Part shown: one piece after another, positions 24,464 through 34,240 of the stretch
How the letters are laid out: every line of letters begins with the position of its first letter
Numbering within the stretch: position 1 is the first letter of the stretch
Source of the DNA: Mycobacteriales bacterium
GTDB taxonomy: Bacteria; Actinomycetota; Actinomycetes; JAFAQI01
Assembly (NCBI GenBank): GCA_035550055.1
Contig: DASZRO010000091.1
Coordinates: 1-37,976 of the forward strand
Direction of reading: 5' to 3'
Length of the DNA stretch: 37,976 nucleotides
Notes under the pieces: generated by a model
Told to the model about the DNA's origin: nothing
The model's input: the letters and a program-made list of their open reading frames with translations, nothing else
Database searches by the model: none
Translations under genes and position numbers: made by a program

Positions 24464-25851
24464 TGCGGCCCGGAGCCGAGCGGCTCGGCAATCAGATCCA
24501 CGCCGGCCGAGCCGACGACGGCCGCCCCAACGATCGCGCCGACCTCGACGTCGGTGAGCCCGGGCAGCGCGACCGAGCCGTCCACTTCGGGCGCCTGGTG
24601 TTCTGCGCGGCCTTCGGCGCCGTCAGCGTCGACGGTCTCGACCAGCACGTGCACCGTCTCCCCGATCCGGTCCTCCGCGCGCTGTGCGGTGAGCTCCTCG
24701 GCCAGCGCGGTCAGCCGCTCGACGCGTTCGGCGATCAGCGCGGCCGGCACCTTGTCGGGCAGCCCCACGGCTTCGGTGCCGTCCTCGTCGGAGTAGCCGA
24801 ACACGCCGACCACGTCGAGGCGTGCCTGTTCGAGGAAGCTCACCAGCTCGGCGAAGTCCGCCTCGGTCTCACCCGGGAAGCCGACGATGACGTTGCTGCG
24901 AATGCCCGCCGACGGGGCGCGCAACCGGATCGCCTCGATGAGGTCGATGAACCGGTCCGTGCCGCCGAACCGACGCATCCGCCGCAGCAGCGACTCGCTC
25001 GCGTGCTGGAACGACACGTCGAAGTAGGCGGCGACACCCGGCGTCTCGGCGATCGCGTCGAGCAGCGTCGGGCGTACCTCCGCCGGCTGGAGGTAGGACA
25101 GCCGAACCCGCGACACCCCGGGTACGCCGGCCAGCCGCGGCAGCAGTCGCTCCAGCGCCTGGAGGTCGCCGAGGTCCTTGCCGTAGGACGTGGAGTTCTC
25201 GCTGACCAGGAACAGCTCTCGCGCGCCGTGGTCGGCGAGCCACTGCGCCTCGGCGACGATGTCGTCAGGCGGCCGTGAGACGAAGGCGCCGCGAAACGAC
25301 GGGATGGCGCAGAACGCGCAGCGCCGATCGCAGCCCGACGCGAGCTTCAGCGGCGCGACCGGGTCGCCCGACAACCGCCGGCGCAGCACCGACTTGGGGC
25401 CCCCGGCGTGCCCGGGAATGCCGACGTCGAGCGATCCGCCCGGGCGCTCGACAGGCGTGAGCGGGAGCAGGCTACGCCGGTCCCTGGGCTCATGCGCGGT
25501 GAGTGGCCGGCCGGCGACGACGTCGTCGAGACGATCCGCGATCTGCGCGTAGTCGTCGAAGCCGAGGACCGCGACCTCCGGCAGCTCGCCGGCCAGGCCG
25601 GCGCCGTACCGCTCGGCCAGGCAACCCACCGCAACCACCGGGCGGCCGCCTTCTGCCGCATCGAGCAGCGTCTCGATGCTGTCGCGTTTCGCCGCCTCGA
25701 TGAACCCGCACGTGTTGACCATCACCGCGTCGGCCGCGTCGACGTCGTCGGTGAGCTGCCAACCGCCGACCTCGAGCCGCGCGGCGAGCTCTTCGGAGTC
25801 GACCTCGTTACGACCGCAGCCCAAGGTGACGAGAGCAACGGACCGGGGCAC
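24460..25851 (-). CDS. rimO: Ribosomal protein S12 methylthiotransferase RimO
   Basis: A radical-SAM enzyme that methylthiolates an aspartate of ribosomal protein S12. The 463 residues show the N-terminal cysteines C12, C48 and C77 and the radical-SAM cluster CDRRCAFC (C174, C178, C181). A TRAM-like C-terminus covers about 395-460. It is distinguished from its paralogue miaB in this window by the TLGCGRN and [11 protein letters not shown] motifs and by the RimO-specific neighbours pgsA and cinA. The GTG at 25851 lies 6 bases after TAGGCT, so the transcript is probably leaderless. Confidence 0.96.
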   Translation of the reverse strand: MPRSVALVTLGCGRNEVDSEELAARLEVGGWQLTDDVDAADAVMVNTCGFIEAAKRDSIETLLDAAEGGRPVVAVGCLAERYGAGLAGELPEVAVLGFDDYAQIADRLDDVVAGRPLTAHEPRDRRSLLPLTPVERPGGSLDVGIPGHAGGPKSVLRRRLSGDPVAPLKLASGCDRRCAFCAIPSFRGAFVSRPPDDIVAEAQWLADHGARELFLVSENSTSYGKDLGDLQALERLLPRLAGVPGVSRVRLSYLQPAEVRPTLLDAIAETPGVAAYFDVSFQHASESLLRRMRRFGGTDRFIDLIEAIRLRAPSAGIRSNVIVGFPGETEADFAELVSFLEQARLDVVGVFGYSDEDGTEAVGLPDKVPAALIAERVERLTALAEELTAQRAEDRIGETVHVLVETVDADGAEGRAEHQAPEVDGSVALPGLTDVEVGAIVGAAVVGSAGVDLIAEPLGSGPQ

Positions 25852-25857
25852 CGATCC

Positions 25858-25863
25858 AGCCTA
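25858..25863 (-). promoter_or_regulatory. -10 element of a leaderless rimO transcript
   Basis: TAGGCT on the minus strand lies 6 bases before the rimO GTG. It probably drives rimO-pgsA-cinA, whose coding regions overlap one another. Confidence 0.55.
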
Positions 25864-25882
25864 ACGACCGGCGAAACGGACC

Positions 25883-26653
25883 TCAGGCCGGTTGGATCGT
25901 GTCCGATCCGGGCTCAACGCTGCCGCGGGCAACGCTGCCGTCCGACGGCGGGGTGCCGACGTCGTGACCGTTGACCACCAGATCGACCGCCGGAGCGTTG
26001 CCGATGACGTACTGCAGGCCGCCCTCCGCCGCGAAGAGCTTGTGCGAACCCGCCGGCAACGTGTCCTCGAAGATCAGCGATCCGTTCTGCGCCTTGATCT
26101 CGAGCCACGTGGGCGCCTCGAGGACCCGCACCACCATCGTGGCCTTGGTCGGCGGGATCGCGGCCACCGTGGTCGGCGGCGGCGAGGCCGGCGTGGGCTG
26201 GTGGGTGACGACGACGCCGCGAGACGAGGCGGCGGTCGGGCTCGGCGACTTGCTGCCGTGCGAGTGGCTGAGGATCAGCCCGACGAGGGCCAGCACGCAC
26301 ACCGCGGCGAGTGCGATGCCCATGGCCGCTGTCCAGTTGGGCCGCCCTCGGTTCTGGGTGCGGGCGAGCAGCTCGGTGTCGGTCGGTTGCGGCGCCACGC
26401 TGGCAGCGACCGGCGGCAGCTCGCCGTGGTGGGTCGCGTCGTACTCCGCGACGATCGGCGCGGGATCGAGGCCGAGCACCCGGGCGATGCTGCGCAGGTG
26501 ACCGCGCGCGTAGACCGCGCCGCCGCACGGCCCGAAGTCGTCACGCTCGATGGCGGCGATCAGCGAGGCGCGGATGCGGGTGTCGGCGGCCACGTCGTCC
26601 AGCGACAGCCCTAGGGAGCGCCGGGCGCTCGACAGGGTTTCGCCGACGGACAC
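25883..26653 (-). CDS. RodZ-like membrane HTH protein
   Basis: A 256-residue type II membrane protein. A HTH_25 domain (about 3-70: VGETLSSARRSLGLSLDDVA ... YARGHLRSIARVLG) is followed by one membrane helix (about 110-129). A Ser/Pro/Thr-rich linker and an extracytoplasmic RodZ/DUF4115 domain (about 185-240: VVRVLEAPTWLEIKAQNG ... GNAPAVDLVVNG) complete it. RodZ helps link cell shape and MreB elsewhere, though many actinobacterial homologues have no tested role. The GTG at 26653 is chosen because HTH similarity begins there; codons further upstream overlap ftsK. It follows ftsK, its usual partner. Confidence 0.87.
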   Translation of the reverse strand: MSVGETLSSARRSLGLSLDDVAADTRIRASLIAAIERDDFGPCGGAVYARGHLRSIARVLGLDPAPIVAEYDATHHGELPPVAASVAPQPTDTELLARTQNRGRPNWTAAMGIALAAVCVLALVGLILSHSHGSKSPSPTAASSRGVVVTHQPTPASPPPTTVAAIPPTKATMVVRVLEAPTWLEIKAQNGSLIFEDTLPAGSHKLFAAEGGLQYVIGNAPAVDLVVNGHDVGTPPSDGSVARGSVEPGSDTIQPA

Positions 26654-26693
26654 GGGAAGACCGGCCTTCGTTGACAGTGGGACGCAGGAGAAA

Positions 26694-26723
26694 AGTCTAG
26701 GACTGGGGTCAAACCCCACGCAA
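26694..26723 (-). promoter_or_regulatory. Promoter of the RodZ-like gene inside the ftsK 3' end
   Basis: Minus strand: -35 TTGCGT (26723-26718), 18-bp spacer, -10 TAGACT (26699-26694). The spacer holds the perfect inverted repeat GGGGT-CAA-ACCCC (26705-26717) over the ftsK stop codon, either a weak attenuating hairpin or an operator. Confidence 0.45.
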
Positions 26724-29225
26724 AGTGGTGAGAATGCCCTCGAGGTCGTCCGGACGCACCAGAACGTCGCGTGCCTTCGAGCCCTCGCTCGGCCCCACGA
26801 CACCGCGGCTCTCCATGAGATCCATGAGCCGACCGGCCTTGGCGAACCCGACGCGCAGCTTGCGCTGCAACATCGACGTCGAGCCGAACTGGGTGGTCAC
26901 GACCAGCTCGATCGCCTGGCAGAGCAGGTTGAGATCGTCGCCGATCTCGCTGTCGATGTCGCGTCGTGGTGCGGCGTTTTCGAGGATGTCCTCGCGGTAG
27001 ACAGGCTCCATCTGCTTCTTGCAGTGCGCGACGACCGCCTCGATCTCGGCGTCGGAGACGTAGGCGCCCTGCAGTCGCATGGGCTTGCTCTCCCCCATCG
27101 GAAGGAACAGCGCGTCGCCGCCGCCGACCAGCTTCTCCGCGCCGGGCTGATCGAGGATGACGCGGGAGTCGGTGAGGCTGGCGGTGGCGAAGGCGAGCCG
27201 GCTCGGGACGTTCGCCTTGATCAGGCCGGTCACCACGTCGACACTCGGCCGCTGGGTGGCGAGCACGAGGTGGATGCCCGCGGCCCGGGCGAGCTGGGTG
27301 ATCCGCACGACCGACTCCTCGACGTCGCGCGGGGCCACCATCATCAAGTCGGCGAGCTCGTCGACGATGACCAGCAGGTACGGGTAGGTCGTGTAGGAGC
27401 GGTCGCTGCCGGGTGGCGAAGTCAGCTTGTTGGCGCGGACTCTGGCGTTGAAGTCGTCGATGTGGCGTACGCCGGCGGCTTCCATGTCGTCGTAGCGCAG
27501 CTCCATCTCGCGCACGACCCAGGCCAGCGACTCGGCGGCCTTCTTCGGATTGGTGATGATGGGCGTGATCAGGTGCGGGATGCCCTGGTAGGTCGACAGC
27601 TCGACCCGCTTCGGGTCGATGAGCACCAGCCGGACCTCTTCCGGTGTCGCCCGGGCAAGGACCGAGGTGATCAGCGCGTTGATGCACGTGCTCTTGCCGG
27701 CGCCGGTCGCGCCCGCGATCAGCATGTGCGGCATCTTCGCGAGGTTCGCGGCGATGAAGCGGCCCTCGACGTCCTTGCCGAGCGCCACGACCAGCGGATG
27801 GTGGTCCCGGGTGACGACCGGGGCCCGGAGCACGTCGCCGAGGCTGACGGTCTCGCGATCGGTGTTGGGGATCTCGATGCCGATGGCCGACTTCCCCGGG
27901 ATGACGTCGATGATGCGTACGTCGGGGCTCTTGACGGCGTAGGCGATGTTGCGCAACAACGCCTTGATCCGCTCGACCTTCACGGCTTGCCCGAGCTCGA
28001 CCTCGTAGCGCGTCACGGTCGGACCGCGGCTGAACCCGACGACGGTGGCGTCCACGTCGAACTCGGCGAACACCTGGGTCAGCGCCTCGATGACGGCGTC
28101 GTTGACCTTGCTGCGCGCTTTGGGTGCACTGCCCTCGCGCAGCAGCGTGATCGCCGGCAGCTGATAGGCGCCGTCGTCGAGCTTGAGCTGCGCTGGTCGC
28201 GCGGCAGCAGCGGCACGTGACGGGGCAGACGGCAACGGCCCGGTCGCGGCGTCCGTCGCGGCCACACCGGACGCCACGTCGGGCAGGGTGATGACCTGGG
28301 TCGGCGCATCGTCGGGCTTGGGCTTGTCCTCGGACAGCACGGGAGAGGCGGCGAACGGCGCGTCCTCGTCGGTCGATGCCACCGACGCGTGACGCTTCCT
28401 GCCCCGCTTGAGCGGCTCGGTCACCTGCGTGCCGGCGTCGAGGTCGATGACCTGCGGGTCGTCCTTCCGCCGGTGACGCAGTGCGCGCAGCCGGTCGGGC
28501 ACGGCGTGCAGCGGCGTACCGGTGACGACGAGCAGACCGAACACCGCGACGAGTCCGAGCAGCGGGATCGCGAGGTACGCCGTGACGGCGGAGGACAGCG
28601 GAGAGCCGGCGAGTACGCCGACCAGCCCGCCTGCGCCGCGGCGTGCGGCTTCCCGCGAAGGGTCACCGTGGGCGAGGTCGAGGATGCCGAGGTAGCCGGC
28701 GGCGGTCGCGATCCAGCCGATGACGACCCGGCCGCGAGGGGTGTCCTCCGGGGCCGGGCGGCGCAGCAGTCGCCAGGCGGCCACGCCGAGCGCGACCGGC
28801 AGCAGCATCACGCCGGAGCCGATGAGGGTGCGCAGCGCGACCGTCAGGTCGTGGCCGGCCGGTCCCGCCGCGCCCGCCCAGGCCCCTACCGCGATGACGA
28901 GCGCGGCAGCGAGCGAGGCGAGCCCGGCACCGTCGCGCCGGTGAGCCGGGTCGAGGTCGCGGGCGCCCCCTCCGACGCTGCGGGCGGTGCCACCGACCGC
29001 GCGCGCCACGAGCATCCAGACGGCGGAGAGCAGCCGGCCGAGCGCACGGAACAACCGCACCGTCAGCCCGGGCTGGCTGCGACGGGCAGGTGGCCGCCGG
29101 GCCGTGGTCGGGCGGGTGCGCGCCGAGGTCGAACGGGCGCGCGTCGCCGTGCTGCGCGCCGAGCTGCTGGACGGCTTGCGCGTAGCGGCGCCGGACCGCG
29201 GGCGCGCTGGCGCCTTGGTAGCCAT
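26709..29225 (-). CDS. ftsK: DNA translocase FtsK
   Basis: A membrane-anchored motor that pumps chromosomal DNA through the closing septum. The 838 residues comprise a basic Ala/Arg/Ser-rich N-terminus and four membrane segments (about 100-245). A variable linker and the alpha-beta motor domain follow, with Walker A GATGAGKS (about 505-512) and a Walker B region [11 protein letters not shown]. The C-terminal gamma winged helix ([20 protein letters not shown]) reads polar DNA sequences. The ATG at 29225 lies 6 bases after TATGGT, so a leaderless transcript is likely. It follows rnj by 53 bases. Confidence 0.97.
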   Translation of the reverse strand: MATKAPARPRSGAATRKPSSSSARSTATRARSTSARTRPTTARRPPARRSQPGLTVRLFRALGRLLSAVWMLVARAVGGTARSVGGGARDLDPAHRRDGAGLASLAAALVIAVGAWAGAAGPAGHDLTVALRTLIGSGVMLLPVALGVAAWRLLRRPAPEDTPRGRVVIGWIATAAGYLGILDLAHGDPSREAARRGAGGLVGVLAGSPLSSAVTAYLAIPLLGLVAVFGLLVVTGTPLHAVPDRLRALRHRRKDDPQVIDLDAGTQVTEPLKRGRKRHASVASTDEDAPFAASPVLSEDKPKPDDAPTQVITLPDVASGVAATDAATGPLPSAPSRAAAAARPAQLKLDDGAYQLPAITLLREGSAPKARSKVNDAVIEALTQVFAEFDVDATVVGFSRGPTVTRYEVELGQAVKVERIKALLRNIAYAVKSPDVRIIDVIPGKSAIGIEIPNTDRETVSLGDVLRAPVVTRDHHPLVVALGKDVEGRFIAANLAKMPHMLIAGATGAGKSTCINALITSVLARATPEEVRLVLIDPKRVELSTYQGIPHLITPIITNPKKAAESLAWVVREMELRYDDMEAAGVRHIDDFNARVRANKLTSPPGSDRSYTTYPYLLVIVDELADLMMVAPRDVEESVVRITQLARAAGIHLVLATQRPSVDVVTGLIKANVPSRLAFATASLTDSRVILDQPGAEKLVGGGDALFLPMGESKPMRLQGAYVSDAEIEAVVAHCKKQMEPVYREDILENAAPRRDIDSEIGDDLNLLCQAIELVVTTQFGSTSMLQRKLRVGFAKAGRLMDLMESRGVVGPSEGSKARDVLVRPDDLEGILTTLRGV

Positions 29226-29231
29226 CCGCCG

Positions 29232-29258
29232 ACCATAACCCCTGTGTCACACGCGTCA
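29232..29258 (-). promoter_or_regulatory. ftsK promoter, probably leaderless
   Basis: -10 TATGGT (29237-29232) lies 6 bases before the ftsK ATG. GTGACG, 16 bases further up, is a fair -35. The same TATGGT-N6-ATG layout occurs at lexA. Two TGTGAC copies lie in the -35 region. Confidence 0.45.
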
Positions 29259-29278
29259 CATGAGCCACGCGGCAGGCG

Positions 29279-30967
29279 CTACACCTCCAGGACCACCGGG
29301 ATGATCATCGGGCGGCGCCGGGAGGTGTCGCTGACCCACTTGCCGACCACCCGGCGTACCCGTTGCTGCAGCTCGTGGCGGTCCGTCGCGCCCTCGCGCC
29401 CGGCCGCCGCCAAGGACTCCTCGACCAACGGCACGACCGCCTCGAAGGCTGCGGGGTCCTCGGAGAAGCCTCGCGCGAAGATCTCGGGCGGCGCGGCGAC
29501 CTTGCCGGTCACGGAGTCCACCACGACGACGATCGTGACGAAGCCGTCGCCGCCGAGGATCAGGCGGTCCTTGAGCGACTGCTCGCCGACGTCGCCCACT
29601 CCGCGGCCGTCGACGTAGACGTAGCCGGCCGGGATCGCCCCCACAATTGTGGCCCGTCCGTCGACCAGGTCGACGACCACGCCGTCCTCGGCGAGCACCA
29701 CGTTGCGGCGTGGCACGCCGCTGGCGACGGCAAGCTCGGCGTGCGCTCGCAGGTGGCGCCACTCGCCGTGGATCGGCATGACGTTGGACGGCCGGGTCAT
29801 GTTCAGCACGTAGAGCAGCTCGCCGGCGGGAGCGTGCCCGGAGACGTGGACCAGCGCCGTCTCCTTCGAGATGACGTGCGCGCCGAGCCGGTTGAGCCCG
29901 TTGATGACCCGGAACACCGCACTCTCGTTGCCGGGGACGAGTGAGGAGGCCAGTACGACGGTGTCGTCGGGCTCGATCCGGACCTGCGGGTGGTCGCGGT
30001 TGGCCATGCGGGACAGCGCGGACATCGGCTCGCCCTGGGAGCCGGTCGAGATCATCAGGACCTGCTCGGGCGGCAGCTGCTCGATCTCGTTGAGGTCGGC
30101 GACGAGCCCAGGCGGAATCTCCAGGTACCCGAGGTCGCGCGCGATGCCCATGTTCCGGACCATCGATCGCCCGATGAACGCCACGCGGCGGTGGTGCGCG
30201 GCGGCGGCGTCGAGCACCTGCTGCACCCGGTGCACGTGGGAGGCGAAGCAGGCGACGATGATCCGTCGCTTCGCGCCCCGGAACACGTCGTCGAGCACCG
30301 GCCCGATCTCCCGCTCCGCGGTCACGAAGCCCGGCACCTCGGCGTTGGTCGAGTCGCTCATCAGCAGGTCGACGCCCTCGGCGCCCAGGCGCGCCCAGCC
30401 GCCGAGATCGGTGATCCGGCCGTCGAGCGGGAGCTGGTCCATCTTGAAGTCGCCGGTGTGCAGGACGGTTCCGGCGCCGGTGCGCAGGGCGACCCCGAGC
30501 GCGTCGGGGATGGAGTGGTTGACCGCGAAGAACTCGCACTCGAACGGACCGAGCCGCTCGACCTGGCCCTCGCGCACCTCGAGGGTGAGCGGCTCGATGC
30601 GATGCTCGCGAAGCTTGCCCTCGACGAGCGCCAGCGTCAGCCGGGAGCCGACCAGCGGGACGTCCGGCTTCTCCCGGAGCAGATAAGGCACGGCGCCGAT
30701 GTGGTCCTCGTGGCCGTGGGTGAGGACGATCGCGTCGAGGTCGTCCCAACGGTCACGCAGGTAGGAGAAGTCCGGGAGGATCAAGTCGATCCCGGGCTGC
30801 TCGGTCTCCGGGAACAGCACGCCGCAGTCCACGATCAGCAGCCGGCCGGCGTGCTCGAAGACCGTCATGTTCCGCCCGATCTCGCCGATCCCGCCGAGCG
30901 CGACGATGCGCAGGCCGTGGGCGGCTAGCGGCGGGGGCGGGCCGAGCTCCGGATGCGGGTGGGACAA
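29279..30967 (-). CDS. rnj: Ribonuclease J
   Basis: A metallo-beta-lactamase/beta-CASP ribonuclease with 5' exonuclease and endonuclease activity in mRNA decay and rRNA maturation. The 562 residues include the zinc motif H84-G-H86-E-D88-H89, the HTGDFK and SDSTNAEVPG segments, the beta-CASP region (GRSMVRN, STGSQGEP), VSGHAPAGEL and PIHGEWRHL, and the C-terminal domain. The start is a TTG at 30967, 7 bases after the dapA stop. No good ribosome binding site is visible, so coupling to dapA is likely. The dapA-rnj pair is conserved in actinobacteria. Confidence 0.96.
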   Translation of the reverse strand: MSHPHPELGPPPPLAAHGLRIVALGGIGEIGRNMTVFEHAGRLLIVDCGVLFPETEQPGIDLILPDFSYLRDRWDDLDAIVLTHGHEDHIGAVPYLLREKPDVPLVGSRLTLALVEGKLREHRIEPLTLEVREGQVERLGPFECEFFAVNHSIPDALGVALRTGAGTVLHTGDFKMDQLPLDGRITDLGGWARLGAEGVDLLMSDSTNAEVPGFVTAEREIGPVLDDVFRGAKRRIIVACFASHVHRVQQVLDAAAAHHRRVAFIGRSMVRNMGIARDLGYLEIPPGLVADLNEIEQLPPEQVLMISTGSQGEPMSALSRMANRDHPQVRIEPDDTVVLASSLVPGNESAVFRVINGLNRLGAHVISKETALVHVSGHAPAGELLYVLNMTRPSNVMPIHGEWRHLRAHAELAVASGVPRRNVVLAEDGVVVDLVDGRATIVGAIPAGYVYVDGRGVGDVGEQSLKDRLILGGDGFVTIVVVVDSVTGKVAAPPEIFARGFSEDPAAFEAVVPLVEESLAAAGREGATDRHELQQRVRRVVGKWVSDTSRRRPMIIPVVLEV

Positions 30968-30974
30968 CGGTCGC

Positions 30975-31871
30975 TCAGACCGCGAGCCCGGCGGCGCGCA
31001 GGTCTTCCCGCAACAGCTCGACCTGTTCGGCAGTGGCGTCGACCAGCGGCGGCCGAGTGGTGCGGTTTGCCAGCAGGCCGAGCAGCTCCAGCGCGGCCTT
31101 GGCCATGATGGCGCCCTGCGTGCGCGTCATGATGCCGATGATCGCGGGCCAGACGTCGGCGTTGCGCCGCCGGGCCTCGGCGAGGTCGCCGCGAGCGACC
31201 GCCGCGGCGAGGGCGACGAGCTGCGGGCTGCAGACGTGTGAGACGACGCTGACCATGCCGACCGCGCCGACGGCGAGCAGCGGCAGGTTGAGCAGGTCGT
31301 CGCCGGAGTAGTAGGCGAGGTCGGTCTTGGCGATCACCTCGGTCGAGGCCGCGAGATCGCCCTTCGCATCCTTCACCGCGACGACGCGAGGGTGATCGGC
31401 GAGGCGCAACAGCGTCTCGGTGGCGATGGGCACGCCGCTGCGGCCTGGGATGTCGTAGAGCATCGACGGCAGCCCGGTCGCGTCGGCCACCGACGTGAAG
31501 TGCGCGAGCAGTCCGGCCTGGGGTGGCTTCGAGTAGTACGGCGTCACGACGAGTACGCCGGCGGCGCCCGCCTTCTCGGCGTGCTTCGCCCGCTCGACGG
31601 TGTGCGCGGTGTCGTTGGTGCCGACGCCTGCGACGACGTGTGCTCGGTCACCTACCGCCTCGACGACCGTGCGCAGCAGGCGATCCTGCTCGTCGTCGGA
31701 GGTCGTCGGCGACTCCCCCGTCGTACCGCTGATCACCAGGCCGTCGTTGCCGGCGTCCACCAGCTGCATCGCGAGGCGGGCGGCGGCGTCGAGGTCGAGC
31801 GCGCCATCCGCCGTGAAGGGCGTGACCATCGCGGTCAGCAAGGTGCCGAACGGCGCGGTCACGTCCACCAC
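30975..31871 (-). CDS. dapA: 4-hydroxy-tetrahydrodipicolinate synthase
   Basis: Condenses pyruvate and aspartate semialdehyde, the first committed step of the lysine/diaminopimelate pathway. The 298 residues have the normal length. The GTTGE motif (50-53), Tyr139 in YDIPGRSG and the Schiff-base Lys167 in VAVKDAKGD are present. Several GTG codons cluster at the start (31871, 31868); the first gives the usual N-terminus. It lies 27 bases after folA and directly before rnj. With dapB and dapF in this window, three genes of the pathway are present. Confidence 0.97.
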   Translation of the reverse strand: MVDVTAPFGTLLTAMVTPFTADGALDLDAAARLAMQLVDAGNDGLVISGTTGESPTTSDDEQDRLLRTVVEAVGDRAHVVAGVGTNDTAHTVERAKHAEKAGAAGVLVVTPYYSKPPQAGLLAHFTSVADATGLPSMLYDIPGRSGVPIATETLLRLADHPRVVAVKDAKGDLAASTEVIAKTDLAYYSGDDLLNLPLLAVGAVGMVSVVSHVCSPQLVALAAAVARGDLAEARRRNADVWPAIIGIMTRTQGAIMAKAALELLGLLANRTTRPPLVDATAEQVELLREDLRAAGLAV

Positions 31872-31898
31872 CCACTCTCGCCCTTGATTCGAAGCCGG

Positions 31899-32414
31899 CT
31901 ACGCCGGCGCTGTCCCACTCGACGGTATCGCGGCGGGCCGAACGAAGGTCGCGCATTTGAAGCGCAAGCCGCTCGCCGAGGTCTGCCAGCCGAGGTCGGC
32001 CGACTGCTGCCACGTGGCGTCGATGGGCGGGGCGTAGACGTCACCGGGGCAGCACAGGTCGACATAGGTCACCTCGAGCCGGTCGGCCAACGGCAGCGCG
32101 GCCGCATACACCGCGGCACCGCCCACGACCCACAGGTCGCCGGTGGTCGCTGCGACCGCGGCATCGAGCGAGGACATTCGCTCTGCACCGTCGGCGGTCC
32201 ATCGCTCGTCAGAGGTCAGGACGAGGTTGCGCCGGCCGGGCAGCGGCCGGACGGATGGCGGCAGCGACTCCCAGGTCAACCGGCCCATCAGCACGGTGGC
32301 GCCCATCGTGAGCGACTTGAACCTCGCCTGGTCCTCGGGCAGTCGCCACGGAATGCCACCCGCATCGCCGATGACCCCGTTGTCGGCCTGCGCCCAGATG
32401 AGCGCGACGCTCAT
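31899..32414 (-). CDS. folA: Dihydrofolate reductase
   Basis: Reduces dihydrofolate to tetrahydrofolate with NADPH, regenerating the cofactor consumed by ThyA. The 171 residues include the N-terminal VALIWAQADNGVIG, the catalytic acid D28 in LPEDQARFK, the MGRLTWESLP segment, and VVGGAAVY for NADPH binding. The ATG at 32414 lies 3 bases after the thyA stop, so the two functionally dependent enzymes are made together. The C-terminal tail (PAAIPSSGTAPA) extends slightly past the usual end. In mycobacteria the gene is called dfrA. Confidence 0.96.
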   Translation of the reverse strand: MSVALIWAQADNGVIGDAGGIPWRLPEDQARFKSLTMGATVLMGRLTWESLPPSVRPLPGRRNLVLTSDERWTADGAERMSSLDAAVAATTGDLWVVGGAAVYAAALPLADRLEVTYVDLCCPGDVYAPPIDATWQQSADLGWQTSASGLRFKCATFVRPAAIPSSGTAPA

Positions 32415-32417
32415 GGC

Positions 32418-33215
32418 TCAGACCGCGACCGGCGCCGAGATCGCCGGATGGTGCTCGTAACCGATGAGCTCGAGGTCCTCGTAGCGGTAGTCGAACAGCG
32501 AGTCGGCTCGGCGTACCTCGATGCGCGGGAAGGGCAGTGGTTCGCGGGAGAGCTGCTCGGCGACCTGCGCCTGATGGTTGTCGTAGATGTGGCAGTCGCC
32601 GCCGGTCCAGATGAACTCCCCCGGCGAGAACCCGGTCTGTTGCGCGACCAGGTGCACGAGCAGCGCGTAGCTGGCGATGTTGAACGGCACCCCGAGGAAC
32701 AGGTCGGCGCTGCGCTGGTAGAGCTGGCAGGACACCCGCCCGTCGGCGACATAGAACTGGAACATCATGTGACACGGCGGCAGTGCCATCTCGCCGATCG
32801 CGGCGACGTTCCAGGCCGACACGATCATCCGGCGCGAGTCGGGATCGCGGCGCAGCGTGTCGATCACCTGGCTGATCTGGTCGATCGAGCGGCCGTCAGG
32901 AGCAGGCCACGACCGCCACTGCACGCCGTAGACCGGGCCGAGGTCCCCGTCGGCGTCGGCCCACTCGTCCCAGATCGTCACCCCGTTGTCCTGGAGCCAC
33001 TTGACGTTGCCCTCGCCGCGGAGGAACCACAACAGCTCGATGGCCACCGACTTGAAGTGCACCCGCTTGGTCGTGATCAGCGGAAAGCCGTCGGCCAGGT
33101 CGTAGCGAAGCTGGTGGCCGAACACGCTGCGGGTGCCGGTGCCGGTGCGGTCGGACTTGTGCGTGCCGGTGGCAAGGACCCGCTGCAGCAGGTCCTCGTA
33201 CTGGCGGTCGGGCAT
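32418..33215 (-). CDS. thyA: Thymidylate synthase ThyA
   Basis: Makes dTMP from dUMP using methylenetetrahydrofolate. The 265 residues match the family. The nucleophile is C148 in ALPPCHM, with RTGTGTRS, the [13 protein letters not shown] segment and the C-terminal [10 protein letters not shown] also conserved. The ATG at 33215 lies 7 bases after TAACGT, so it is probably leaderless. It heads thyA-folA-dapA-rnj. In Streptomyces thyX usually fills the place beside dapA, and no thyX is present here. Confidence 0.98.
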   Translation of the reverse strand: MPDRQYEDLLQRVLATGTHKSDRTGTGTRSVFGHQLRYDLADGFPLITTKRVHFKSVAIELLWFLRGEGNVKWLQDNGVTIWDEWADADGDLGPVYGVQWRSWPAPDGRSIDQISQVIDTLRRDPDSRRMIVSAWNVAAIGEMALPPCHMMFQFYVADGRVSCQLYQRSADLFLGVPFNIASYALLVHLVAQQTGFSPGEFIWTGGDCHIYDNHQAQVAEQLSREPLPFPRIEVRRADSLFDYRYEDLELIGYEHHPAISAPVAV

Positions 33216-33222
33216 GAGCCTG

Positions 33223-33228
33223 ACGTTA
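33223..33228 (-). promoter_or_regulatory. -10 element of a leaderless thyA transcript
   Basis: TAACGT on the minus strand lies 7 bases before the thyA ATG, with no ribosome binding site between. It probably starts the thyA-folA-dapA-rnj message. Confidence 0.55.
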
Positions 33229-33247
33229 CCTCCCTCCAGGGACGGGA

Positions 33248-33802
33248 ATGACCCATGACATGAACACTGGACGCCTCGCGGCCCGACTCGTGATCGGTGG
33301 ACTCTTCGTCGGCCACGGCCTGCAGAAGCTGCGCGGGAGCTTCGACGGTCCCGGCATCGAGGGCACCGCGCAGATGATGGACCAGATAGAGATGCGTCCG
33401 GCGGTGCCTCACGCGTACGCCGCGGGTGTGACGGAGACCGCTGGCGGGGCCATGCTGGCGCTCGGCGCTGCCACGCCGATCGCCGCCGCGTCGCTCATCG
33501 GCGTCATGATCACCGCGATCCGGAAGGTGCACGGCAAGAACGGTCCGTGGATCACCGATCGCGGCTGGGAGTACAACGCGGTGATGATCGCGGCGCTGCT
33601 CGCCATCGTCGACGGTGGTCCCGGGCCCGTCTCGATCGATGCGCTTAGGCGCAAGTCCTCACGCGGCCCGTTCGCGATGCTCGGCGCTCTCGCCCTCGGC
33701 GCTGCGGCATCGACGGTTGCGGTGGAGCTCGGTCGCAACGGCCAGCCGCGTCAGATCGACCTGACCAGCTACGAGCCCAAGCACGCCACGGCCGAAGCCT
33801 GA
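33248..33802 (+). CDS. DoxX-family membrane protein
   Basis: A 184-residue membrane protein of the DoxX-like family, with the N-terminal [20 protein letters not shown] (the family GLQK motif) and about four hydrophobic helices ([55 protein letters not shown]). DoxX proteins occur in redox and membrane-stress settings, but the function of this one is unknown. ATG at 33248 and ATG at 33260 are both possible; the first has AGGGA at a fair distance. It is divergent from thyA, with start codons 32 bases apart. Confidence 0.85.
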   Translation: MTHDMNTGRLAARLVIGGLFVGHGLQKLRGSFDGPGIEGTAQMMDQIEMRPAVPHAYAAGVTETAGGAMLALGAATPIAAASLIGVMITAIRKVHGKNGPWITDRGWEYNAVMIAALLAIVDGGPGPVSIDALRRKSSRGPFAMLGALALGAAASTVAVELGRNGQPRQIDLTSYEPKHATAEA

Positions 33803-33814
33803 CCGTCGGCGAGG

Positions 33815-34162
33815 CTAGGCCCAGCCGAGTTCGTGCAGCCGGGCGTCGTCGATGCCGAAGTGATGGGCCACCTCATGAACCACTGTCACCCGAACCTGCC
33901 GGACCACCTCGTCGAGCGTCCGGCACCGGCGCAGGATCGGTAGCCGGTAGATCGTGATCCGGTCGGGCATCACACCCGCATACGACGTCGTCGCCCGCCG
34001 AGTGAGCGGGATGCCCTGATAGAGCCCGAGCAGGTTGGGTGAGGCGCCGAGGTCCTCGACAGCCACTGACACGTTGCTCATCTCACGACGCAAGGGCTCC
34101 GGGATCCCCTCCAGCGCCAGCTCGACCAGCGTTCCGAAAGTGTCCTCGTCGACGTCCACCAC
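33815..34162 (-). CDS. Zincin-like metallopeptidase family protein
   Basis: A 115-residue cytoplasmic protein of the small zincin family (formerly DUF1025). The sequence IPEPLRREMSNVSVAVED is typical of the N-terminal half. The C-terminal HEVAHHFGIDD (96-106) is the extended HExxHxxGxxD zinc motif, followed by LHELGW. No pro-region or signal peptide is present, and the substrate is unknown. The start is taken as GTG at 34162, with CACACT 6 bases upstream; the adjacent GTG (34159) is equally possible. It converges on the DoxX gene, 12 bases away. Confidence 0.88.
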   Translation of the reverse strand: MVDVDEDTFGTLVELALEGIPEPLRREMSNVSVAVEDLGASPNLLGLYQGIPLTRRATTSYAGVMPDRITIYRLPILRRCRTLDEVVRQVRVTVVHEVAHHFGIDDARLHELGWA

Positions 34163-34168
34163 GCATCC

Positions 34169-34174
34169 AGTGTG
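34169..34174 (-). promoter_or_regulatory. -10-like element of the zincin gene
   Basis: CACACT on the minus strand lies 6 bases before the GTG at 34162, suggesting a leaderless mRNA. It is weaker than the TANNNT elements elsewhere. Confidence 0.3.
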
Positions 34175-34240
34175 TGGCTGAGATCGCGCCTGGCCTACGG
34201 GCATCGGATGCGCGAGCGTCCGATCCGGTTGACTGGGGTC

